Assembly: GCA_007121975.1 (NCBI GenBank)
Contig: SKJO01000088.1
Location: forward strand, 1 to 10,503
Direction: 5' to 3'
Source of the DNA: Nitriliruptoraceae bacterium
GTDB taxonomy: Bacteria > Actinomycetota > Nitriliruptoria > Nitriliruptorales > Nitriliruptoraceae
Length of the DNA stretch: 10,503 nt
Below are positions 5,169 to 10,503 of this stretch, piece by piece. The position numbers and the translations under genes were made by a program. Numbering within the stretch: the stretch's first letter is position 1; each line of letters begins with the position of its first letter. The notes beneath the pieces were generated by a model. It was not told the origin of the DNA. It searched no databases and saw only the letters and a list, made by a program, of their open reading frames with translations.

Positions 5169-6333
5169 ACCCGTCCTGGTGGGGGTCGGTCGGGTCGGCG
5201 TCGAGCACCCCGGTGCCGTCCAGCGCCCCGAGTGCGCCGCCGGTGCGGGGTGAGGCGTCCTGCCAGTCCTCGGCACCGGGGTCGGGAGGTTCGGCATCCA
5301 TCGGCGCGGGTCGCTCCGTGGCGAGGTAGAACAGGCAGTCCTTGCGGGTGGCCTCCACGGTGCGAGTCATCATCACCGGGGTGCCGGAGGCGGTGATCAC
5401 CAGGTGCTGGCCCACCACCTCGAAGTGCCCGTCGGTGACGTCGGTGCCATCGGCGTCGATGGCGTGCAGCGGCACGGCCGCGCCGGGGTGGACCCAGCCC
5501 AGCACCATCCCCGCGGGCACCTCGCGGAAGTTGTGGGCGTCGAGGTCGGCGTCGAGCACCAGATCCACGGTGTCGTCGAGCTCACCGCCGAAACGGAACC
5601 GGACCTCGGGGCGCACCATCACCTTCTGCATCCCACCGAGCAGGTCGTGGTCGCGTACGACCTGGTTGGTGGCGAGCGGCTCGGAGCCGAAGTAGCGGCG
5701 CAGCGCGTCGATCGCGAAGGCCCGGGACTCGGGACGTCCGGGCAGCCCGCACTCCACCGCGATCGAGGGGCACAGGTCGTGGGTGGCCTCCATCAGCGTG
5801 TGCAGCTCGAGGTCCCAGCGCAGCAGCGTGGTGGTGAACAACGTCGCGAGGTTGAGCACCTCGGGGGTCTCGAGGGTCACGATGGCGTAGAACGGGTTGT
5901 CGCCGGTGTTGTTGTGCACGTCGACCAGCGACTCGAGGTCCGCGGTGCGCAGCTCGGCGAGGATGGCGTCGGCCGCCAGGCGCTGGGCGGTGGTCGGGTC
6001 GCCGAGCCCCCAGATGCGGTTGAAGTCCTCCTGGTCGTCGAGGTAGCGGTAGGCGAAGCCGGGCGGTTCGAGCGCGGCGCGCACGTTGCCGATGACGTGA
6101 TACAGGTCGAAGGGGTAGACGCGGCGTCGGCGCAGCACCCGGAGCATCGCCTCGAGCCCGGTGGATTCGTCGCCGTGCAGCAGGGTGGCGACCGCGCGGG
6201 CGCGGGCCTCACCGGTCCCGGGCCAGCGCACCAGGGTCGGACGGCCAAGCGCCCGCAGCAGGTCGAGCTCGTCGAGGGCCAGCAGCTCGTCGGGCAGCCC
6301 GTCGTCGAAGCGCAGCAGCGGTTCGTTGGACAC
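5134..6333 (-). CDS. M14 zinc hydrolase, succinylglutamate desuccinylase/aspartoacylase-like
   Basis: 399 residues. The fold of the AstE/AspA group is shown by HGDESTG at 53-59 (zinc ligands His53 and Glu56), a substrate-binding GNVRAAL at 82-88, DFNRIWG at 103-109, VDVHNNTG at 137-144 (zinc ligand His140) and IAVECGLPGRPES at 191-203 (catalytic Glu194). All key residues are present, so it should be active as an amidase that removes an acyl or aminoacyl group from a small amino-acid derivative. The substrate cannot be read from sequence. The last 60 residues or so (from RPAPMDAEPP) are Pro/Asp/Gly-rich, look disordered and are additional to the usual 320-340 residues. The GTG at 6333 is the chosen start; only a weak CGGAG lies upstream. 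It follows the GCS2 ligase gene by 96 nt on the same strand and may also have its own promoter. It is not a full arginine-succinyltransferase operon, so astE is not assigned. Confidence 0.85.
   Translation of the reverse strand: MSNEPLLRFDDGLPDELLALDELDLLRALGRPTLVRWPGTGEARARAVATLLHGDESTGLEAMLRVLRRRRVYPFDLYHVIGNVRAALEPPGFAYRYLDDQEDFNRIWGLGDPTTAQRLAADAILAELRTADLESLVDVHNNTGDNPFYAIVTLETPEVLNLATLFTTTLLRWDLELHTLMEATHDLCPSIAVECGLPGRPESRAFAIDALRRYFGSEPLATNQVVRDHDLLGGMQKVMVRPEVRFRFGGELDDTVDLVLDADLDAHNFREVPAGMVLGWVHPGAAVPLHAIDADGTDVTDGHFEVVGQHLVITASGTPVMMTRTVEATRKDCLFYLATERPAPMDAEPPDPGAEDWQDASPRTGGALGALDGTGVLDADPTDPHQDGFSARLQPRPLR
5140..5167. terminator. Hairpin in the overlapping 3' ends of the convergent genes
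   Basis: CAGCGGCCGG (5140-5149) can pair with CCGGGCGCTG (5158-5167), with one G-G mismatch and an 8-nt loop. It sits exactly where the exporter and M14 genes overlap tail to tail. There is no T-tract on either side, so intrinsic termination is uncertain; it may instead be a chance effect of GC-rich coding sequence. Confidence 0.25.
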
Positions 6334-6371
6334 GGGGGGCAGGCTCCGATGCTCGCGACCTTCGCCGCCGG

Positions 6372-6378
6372 ATGCTAG
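6372..6378 (-). promoter_or_regulatory. -10-like TAGCAT within shared decamer, ahead of the M14 gene
   Basis: The minus strand reads CTAGCATCCG at 6378-6369, identical to a decamer ahead of the GCS2 gene. TAGCAT fits TANNNT and would start transcription near 6365, about 32 nt before the GTG at 6333. It directly follows a hairpin, which would allow the M14 gene to be transcribed separately from the ligase gene. Confidence 0.35.
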
Positions 6379-6397
6379 CCACCCGCTGCGGGTGGCT
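6377..6397 (-). terminator. 9-bp hairpin between the ligase and M14 genes
   Basis: AGCCACCCG and CGGGTGGCT form a perfect 9-bp stem around a 3-nt loop (6386-6388), just after the end of the GCS2 gene. No U-tract follows, so it may attenuate or process the transcript rather than fully end it, giving different levels of the two proteins. It abuts the TAGCAT element of the next gene. Confidence 0.45.
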
Positions 6398-6403
6398 CGG
6401 TGT

Positions 6404-6439
6404 TCAGCCCTGGCGCTCAGCCCTGGCGCTCAGCCCTGG
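6404..6439. repeat. 13-nt tandem repeat at the 3' end of the ligase gene
   Basis: On the minus strand CCAGGGCTGA occurs three times with GCG between copies, ending at 6430, 6417 and 6404. The first copy encodes the last residues (Gln-Gly-stop). Because the period is 13, the three TGA triplets fall in all three reading frames. Confidence 0.85.
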
Positions 6440-7914
6440 GGCAGGGGCCAGGTGTGCACCGGCTCGTTGGCGCGCATCCCGGTCATGTAGCGCCGCGTCA
6501 TCTCCACCAGGGCGTCGCGCCGGTCGAGCCCGTCACGCTCGCGCAGCATCCGGAAGGTGCGGATCTGCCAGGTCGCGCCGGTCACCCGCCGCAGTGCCCG
6601 CTGCTCGATGATGCCGAGGTAGTGGTCGCGGTCGCGGCGGTCCACGCCCCAGGCGTCGAGTCCCTCGTGGGCCAGCGGCAGCAGGGTGCGCAGCAGCAGT
6701 TCGCTGGCGGGCACGATCCCCACGCCCGGCCAGAACAGCCGCGCGTCGATGCCGTCGTGGGCGGCGGTGCGGAAGTTGTCCGCGGCGGCGGCGAACGACA
6801 GCTGCTGCTCGATGGGCTCGTCGAGGTCCATCAGCCCGCGGACGAGCCCGTAGTAGAAGGCGGCGTTGGCCACGATGTCCACACAGCTGGGTCCGGCCGG
6901 CAGCACCCGGTTCTCCACCCGCAGGTGGGGCTTGCCGCGGGCGACGTCGTAGATCGGGCGGTTCCACCGCCAGATCGTGCCGTTGTGCAGCGTGAGCTCG
7001 GGCAAGTGGGGTACGCCGCCCCCGCGCAGCAGCGCCTCGGGCTCCTCGTCGTCGAGCAGCGGCAGCAGGGCGGGGTAGTAGCGCACGTTCTCGTCGAACA
7101 GGTCGCCGACCGAGTCGATCCAGCGCTCGCCGAACCACACCCGCGGGCGCACCCCCTGGGCGGCGAGCTCCTCGGAGCGGGTGTCGATGGTCTGCTCGAA
7201 CAGCGCGATGCGCGTCTCGCGCCACAGCTGCTTGCCGAGCAGGAACGGGGAGTTGGCCCCCACCGCCACCTGCGCCGCCGAGATCGCCTGGGCGGCGTTC
7301 CAGACCCGCCCGAACCGTGCCGGGCTGACCTGCAGGTGCAGCTGCACCGAGGTGGCGGCCGACTCCATCGTGATCGAGCTGGCGTTGAGGTCCAGCGTCT
7401 CCTCGCCCTCGATGATCACCTGCAGGTCCTCGCCGCGGGCCTCGAGGATCTGCTCGTTGAGCAGGTGGTAGCGGGGGTTGGCCGACAGGTTCTGGATCGT
7501 GACGTGAAGGTCGGACAGGGTCGGCAGGATCCCGATCATCACCACGTGGGCGTCGAGCTCCTGCGCTCGGCGGTGGGCGTGGAGGAACGAGGTCTCGAGC
7601 TCCTCCTCGATCTCGCGCAGCACGGTGCCCACGATCTTGTGCGGTGCGAGGTTGAACTCGATGTTGTACTGCGCGAGCTCGGTCTGGAAGTCCTCGGACT
7701 CGATGCGCGAGAGCAGCTCGGCGTTGATCATCATCGGCGCACCGTCGCCGTCGACGACGTAGAACTCGACCTCGACGCCCACCAGCTTGCGCTCGACCTC
7801 GAACGCCCCGGTGTCGATCAGGTGCTTGAGCACCGCGAGGTTGCGCTTGACCTTGTCCCGGTAGCGCTGGCGGTCCTCGCGCGTGAACCGGATCTGGTCG
7901 ATGTCCTGGCCCAC
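6430..7914 (-). CDS. Glutamate-cysteine ligase family (GCS2) carboxylate-amine ligase
   Basis: 494 residues. The fold is that of the ATP-dependent GCS2/GshA-like amide ligases: GVEVEF at 46-51 with the two Glu that bind metal, QYNIEFN at 83-88 or so, TSVQLHLQV at 188-196, NSPFLLGKQLWRETRIALFE at 221-240, HNGTIWRWNRP at 310-320 and LRVENRVLPAGP at 331-342. Such enzymes join the side-chain or alpha carboxylate of glutamate or a similar acid to an amine, as in gamma-glutamylcysteine synthesis. Organisms with mycothiol usually lack glutathione, so another product is likely. The GTG at 7914 is supported by AAGAGG (7926-7921) six bases upstream. The M14 hydrolase gene follows on the same strand, and the amino-acid permease is divergent. 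Candidate products are a gamma-glutamyl amide or an acylated amino acid; the exact substrate is unknown, so gshA or egtA is not assigned. Confidence 0.85.
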   Translation of the reverse strand: MGQDIDQIRFTREDRQRYRDKVKRNLAVLKHLIDTGAFEVERKLVGVEVEFYVVDGDGAPMMINAELLSRIESEDFQTELAQYNIEFNLAPHKIVGTVLREIEEELETSFLHAHRRAQELDAHVVMIGILPTLSDLHVTIQNLSANPRYHLLNEQILEARGEDLQVIIEGEETLDLNASSITMESAATSVQLHLQVSPARFGRVWNAAQAISAAQVAVGANSPFLLGKQLWRETRIALFEQTIDTRSEELAAQGVRPRVWFGERWIDSVGDLFDENVRYYPALLPLLDDEEPEALLRGGGVPHLPELTLHNGTIWRWNRPIYDVARGKPHLRVENRVLPAGPSCVDIVANAAFYYGLVRGLMDLDEPIEQQLSFAAAADNFRTAAHDGIDARLFWPGVGIVPASELLLRTLLPLAHEGLDAWGVDRRDRDHYLGIIEQRALRRVTGATWQIRTFRMLRERDGLDRRDALVEMTRRYMTGMRANEPVHTWPLPQG

Positions 7915-7930
7915 CGCGGCCCTCTTCCGA

Positions 7931-7951
7931 CGGATGCGGCGCGGATGCTAG
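7931..7951 (-). promoter_or_regulatory. Promoter/operator region of the GCS2 gene: TAGCAT and paired GCATCCG repeats
   Basis: The minus strand carries CTAGCATCCG (7951-7942) with a TAGCAT -10-like hexamer at 7950-7945, and a second GCATCCG at 7937-7931. The two GCATCCG copies start 11 bp apart, one helical turn, suggesting a direct-repeat binding site overlapping the predicted transcription start near 7938. No -35 was seen. Confidence 0.38.
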
Positions 7952-7992
7952 TGCCCCACCCGGCTCCCGTGCGTCATCCTCGGGGCGGAGGG

Positions 7993-7998
7993 TACGGT
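7993..7998 (+). promoter_or_regulatory. -10-like hexamer TACGGT for the permease gene
   Basis: TACGGT fits TANNNT and predicts a transcript starting near 8005, with a leader of about 34 nt before the ATG at 8039. The -35 position reads TGCGTC, a poor match. It is divergent from the GCS2 promoter about 45 bp away. Confidence 0.33.
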
Positions 7999-8038
7999 TC
8001 GCGTCTTGCAGCGCGCCCCCGACCCCCTCCGGAGCAGC

Positions 8039-10159
8039 ATGCCCGCCGGTTCCTCGACGAACGACCGGCTCGAGAAGAAGCTCGGGCTGATCGACGTCTA
8101 TGCGATCTGCACGGGGGCGATGTTCGCCTCCGGGTTCTTCCTGCTGCCGGGGATCGCCACGGCCAATGCGGGCCCGTCGGTGGTGCTCGCCTACCTGCTC
8201 TCCAGTCTGCTGATGATCCCGGCGATGTTCTCCATCGCCGAGCTGTCGAGCGCGATGCCCCGGGCGGCCGGCACCTACTTCTTCATCCACCGCAGCATGG
8301 GGCCGTTGGCCGGCACCATCGGTGGCATGGGCGCGTGGGTGGTGCTGATCGCCAAGAGCGCCTTCGCGCTGGTGGGTATGGGGGCCTACCTCGCCCTGTT
8401 CGTCGACGTCCCGGTGCGATCGGTCGCGATCGCGTTGACGGTGGCCTTCGGCGTGCTCAACATCGTCGGGGCCAAGGAGACCGCCCGCCTGCAGGTGTGG
8501 CTGGTGGTCACCCTGGTGGCGATCATGGCCTTCTTCATCGCTCAGGGCCTGTTCGACCTGGCCCGCGGGTCCGAGCACCTCGAGGGCGGCTTCGAACCCT
8601 TCCTGCCGTTCGGGGTCGAGGGACTGGTGGCGACCATCGGGCTGGTGTTCATCTCCTACGCGGGGCTGACCAAGGTCTCCTCCGCGGCCGAGGAGATCCG
8701 TGACCTGGACCGCAACCTGCCGCTGGGCATGATCCTCTCGCTGCTCACGGTCGGGGTGATCTACACGCTCGGGGTGCTGATCCTGGTCGCGGCCATCGAG
8801 CCCGGCGAGCTGGCCGAGGACCTGACCCCGGTCGCCTCCGCCGGCGACGTGCTGCTGTCGTGGATGCCCGGGCCGACCGGGACGGCCCTGATCGTGATCG
8901 CGGCGGTGACCGCGTTCGCCTCCACCGCCAACGCCGGCATCCTGACCGCGTCGCGCTACCCGCTGGCGATGTCGCGAGACCGGCTGCTGTGGAGCGGGTT
9001 CGAGCGGCTGGGCCGGTTCGGCACCCCGACGCTGGGCATCGTGGTCACCACCGGCCTGATGGTCCTGGCGATCGTGTTCCTCGACGTCGAGCGGCTGGCC
9101 AGCCTCGGAAGCGCGTTCCTGCTGCTGCTGTTCGCGCTGATCAACCTGTCGGTGATCCTGATGCGCGAGGGGCGGTTGGGCTCGTACGTCCCGGGCTACC
9201 GCTCACCGCTGTACCCCTGGATGCAGGTGGTGGGCGTGGTCACCATGCTCGCGCTCATCGCCACGCTCGGCGCCTTCTACGTCGGCTTCGTGCTCGCGAT
9301 CATGCTGCTCTCCGGGCTGTGGTACCGCGTCTACGTGCGCCAGCGGGTGCCCCGGCGAGGAGCGATCTACGGCGTGTTCCGTCGGCTCGGCGAACTGCAC
9401 GACGAGGGGGTGGGCGCCGAGCTGTGGGGGATCCTGCAGGAGCGGGGACCCAGCGAGGAGGACTCCTTCGACGAGCTGGTCGCCCGGGCCCAGGTGCTGG
9501 ACCTGGGCAACGCCACGACCTTCGGGCAGGTCACCGACGCGGTGGTGACCGCGCTGTCGGACCGACTCGAGCCGGTTCCCGACCGACTCGACGAGCACGT
9601 CTCGCTGGCCGGTGCCCGTGGCGTCGTGCCCGACGGGGTGCCCGCCGTGATCTACGAGTTCCTCGTGCCCGCTGCCGAACGTGCCGAGATCGTGCTGGTC
9701 CGCGCTCCCCGCAGCGTTGCGGTCGAAGGCGGACGTCGCTTCCCCGGCGACAGCGGGGACGGCCATGCCACCACCCGGGTGCAGGCGCTGGTGTTCCTGG
9801 TCAGCCCCGAGGCCCAGCTCACCCAGCACCTCAGGCTGCTGGCCCAGCTGGTCTCGATGACCGAGATTCCGAGCTTCCCGCGCGAGTGGCGCAAGGCGCG
9901 CTCGGAGCAGGAGCTGGCCGAGACGCTGCTGCGCGACGAGCGCTACGCCTCGATCACCGTGGGTGACCCGGGCCCGCCCGCCGAGCTCGTCGACCGGCGT
10001 CTGCGTGAGGTCGCGCTTCCCCCGCAGACCCTGATCGCCATGGTGCGCCGCGGAGACCGCACCATCGTCCCCGACGGCAACACCCTGCTGCGGGAAGGCG
10101 ACCGACTGACCGTGGTCGGCTCGCCCGACGCGGTGGCGAGCCTGCTGCCCCGCAGCTGA
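8039..10159 (+). CDS. APC-family amino-acid permease with PTS EIIA-like and RCK_C regulatory tail
   Basis: 706 residues from ATG at 8039, with GGAG (8031-8034) upstream; a TTG at 8006 is less likely. Residues 1 to about 435 are an APC permease with 12 predicted spans. The TM1 break motif region is GAMFASGFF (26-34) and the TM6 region is FISYAGLTKVSSAAEEIRDL (205-224), followed by DRNLP, as in amino-acid/polyamine/cation permeases. Residues from about 476 to 632 (FDELVARAQVLDLGNATTFG and VQALVFLVSPEAQLTQHLRL) resemble the PTS EIIA-2 (mannitol/fructose) fold, but the I-P-H phosphohistidine motif is not recognisable, so phosphorylation is unlikely. Residues 645-703 (LPPQTLIAMVRRGDRTIVPD, then GNTLLREGDRLTVVGS) are an RCK_C/TrkA_C domain, which in other transporters binds a small ligand such as c-di-AMP. 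This suggests allosteric gating of uptake. Substrate unknown: an amino acid, or K+ as in the distant APC member KimA. It is divergent from the ligase gene. Confidence 0.86.
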   Translation: MPAGSSTNDRLEKKLGLIDVYAICTGAMFASGFFLLPGIATANAGPSVVLAYLLSSLLMIPAMFSIAELSSAMPRAAGTYFFIHRSMGPLAGTIGGMGAWVVLIAKSAFALVGMGAYLALFVDVPVRSVAIALTVAFGVLNIVGAKETARLQVWLVVTLVAIMAFFIAQGLFDLARGSEHLEGGFEPFLPFGVEGLVATIGLVFISYAGLTKVSSAAEEIRDLDRNLPLGMILSLLTVGVIYTLGVLILVAAIEPGELAEDLTPVASAGDVLLSWMPGPTGTALIVIAAVTAFASTANAGILTASRYPLAMSRDRLLWSGFERLGRFGTPTLGIVVTTGLMVLAIVFLDVERLASLGSAFLLLLFALINLSVILMREGRLGSYVPGYRSPLYPWMQVVGVVTMLALIATLGAFYVGFVLAIMLLSGLWYRVYVRQRVPRRGAIYGVFRRLGELHDEGVGAELWGILQERGPSEEDSFDELVARAQVLDLGNATTFGQVTDAVVTALSDRLEPVPDRLDEHVSLAGARGVVPDGVPAVIYEFLVPAAERAEIVLVRAPRSVAVEGGRRFPGDSGDGHATTRVQALVFLVSPEAQLTQHLRLLAQLVSMTEIPSFPREWRKARSEQELAETLLRDERYASITVGDPGPPAELVDRRLREVALPPQTLIAMVRRGDRTIVPDGNTLLREGDRLTVVGSPDAVASLLPRS

Positions 10160-10160
10160 G

Positions 10161-10205
10161 GCCCGCGGGATCGGGAAGCTCACCCCACCCGGGTGAGGCG
10201 CGGGC
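10161..10205 (+). terminator. Nested hairpin after the permease gene
   Basis: An inner stem CTCACCC (10179-10185) / GGGTGAG (10191-10197) with a 5-nt loop lies inside an outer stem GCCCGCG (10161-10167) / CGCGGGC (10199-10205). It begins two bases after the stop codon. No U-tract follows, which is common for actinobacterial terminators. Confidence 0.55.
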
Positions 10206-10247
10206 TGCCGCGTGGTTCGAACCTTGGCCGCAGCTGATGGACGTGGC

Positions 10248-10253
10248 GGAGGG
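10248..10253 (+). promoter_or_regulatory. Ribosome binding site GGAGGG for the right-edge gene
   Basis: GGAGGG ends eight bases before ATG at 10262 and supports that start for the partial gene. Confidence 0.6.
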
Positions 10254-10261
10254 TTCGGTCG

Positions 10262-10503
10262 ATGCTCGGGTGGGAACGTTACGTGCGCGGCGTGGGCCTC
10301 GCGATGGCGGTGCTGGCGCTGGTGGTCGCCCCGGCGGCGCTGCTCGCGGTTGCCGGCGTCCCCCCGGCACCGTCCGAGCCCGAGCCGATCGCCGCACCCA
10401 TCGAGCAGGTCGGGGTGGACCCCGTCCTGGTCGTCGCACCGGCGCCCCGCGTGGGGGCGGCAGCCTCGGGGGCACCGCGACGGGTCGGCGGCGGCGAGCG
10501 CGA
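10262..10503 (+). CDS. Exported or membrane-anchored Ala/Pro-rich protein, 3' end beyond the window
   Basis: The first 80 codons are open and have actinobacterial codon use. The product begins MLGWERYVRGVGLAMAVLAL and continues VVAPAALLAVAGVPPAPSEP. That is a short basic N-terminus (Arg6, Arg9), a hydrophobic core of about 20 residues and then a Pro/Ala/Glu/Val-rich stretch. It is a classic signal peptide or signal anchor followed by a low-complexity extracytoplasmic linker. Secreted cell-wall enzymes of actinobacteria often start this way, but the functional domain lies outside the window and I make no family call. The gene follows the permease on the same strand after a hairpin and has its own strong ribosome binding site, so it is probably a separate transcription unit. 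Confidence 0.65.
   Translation, partial: MLGWERYVRGVGLAMAVLALVVAPAALLAVAGVPPAPSEPEPIAAPIEQVGVDPVLVVAPAPRVGAAASGAPRRVGGGER

Noticed and set aside
3852..5297. Minus-strand open frame of about 480 codons across the exporter gene
   Set aside because: The composition is Gln/His/Arg/Pro-rich with no membrane segments or motifs; the opposite strand encodes a convincing MFS protein.
5134..6333. Assignment of the M14 gene as astE of the arginine succinyltransferase pathway
   Set aside because: No other ast genes are present and the neighbour is an amide ligase. The same fold covers aspartoacylases and other amidases.
6430..7914. Glutathione or ergothioneine pathway (gshA or egtA)
   Set aside because: No gshB or other egt genes are in the window, and the Mca domain points to mycothiol as the main thiol. 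The family contains ligases with other substrates.
6400..8703. Very long plus-strand open frame (over 700 codons) opposite the ligase gene
   Set aside because: Its product is a Val/Gln/His/Arg-rich shadow with no domain. It lies antisense to the well-supported GCS2 gene and then crosses out of frame into the permease gene.

Overview
The window comes from a very GC-rich bacterium, most likely an actinomycete-type organism (Actinomycetota). The reasons are the strong G/C bias at third codon positions, the frequent GTG starts, TANNNT-type -10 elements, and above all a mycothiol S-conjugate amidase (Mca) domain, an enzyme of mycothiol metabolism that is confined to that phylum. I cannot name the genus.

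Layout. (1) Positions 1-1164, minus strand: a stack of toxin-antitoxin remnants. In transcription order these are a DUF433-type antitoxin with no visible start, a DUF5615 PIN-like toxin joined to it by a GTGA overlap, and a DUF2384/MbcA-like antitoxin joined by a TTGA overlap. The last is broken by a one-base frameshift near 229 and runs off the left edge. The expected RES-type toxin would lie to the left. (2) 1163-2080, minus strand: a polytopic membrane protein of unknown function. (3) 2173-5168, plus strand: a two-gene, translationally coupled unit. The first gene encodes an unusual fusion of a CinA N-terminal (molybdopterin-binding-like, COG1058) domain to a complete Mca domain. The second encodes an MFS exporter of the MFS_3/EntS-like type. 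(4) 5134-7914, minus strand: a glutamate-cysteine ligase-family (GCS2) amide ligase followed by an M14 succinylglutamate desuccinylase/aspartoacylase-type zinc hydrolase. (5) 8039-10159, plus strand, divergent from the ligase: an APC-family amino-acid permease carrying a long cytoplasmic regulatory tail (degenerate PTS EIIA-2-like region plus RCK_C/TrkA_C). (6) 10262 to the right edge: the start of an exported or membrane-anchored Ala/Pro-rich protein.

How the genes may work together (inference). The fusion plus exporter resembles a compact detoxification unit. Mca cleaves mycothiol S-conjugates to mercapturic acids, which must then leave the cell, and the coupled MFS protein is a natural candidate exporter. 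The CinA-type domain belongs to a family of nucleotide pyrophosphatases and could process a second class of adducts. The ligase/hydrolase pair looks like a make-and-break pair for an amino-acid amide, with the neighbouring amino-acid permease as a possible supplier.

Intergenic regions are short. Between 2081 and 2172 there is a perfect dyad between two opposed -10-like hexamers and a 13-nt tandem repeat. A decamer CTAGCATCCG is shared upstream of the ligase and the M14 gene. Hairpins lie near 6377-6397, 10161-10205 and 5140-5167. No tRNA, rRNA, CRISPR or insertion sequence was recognised.
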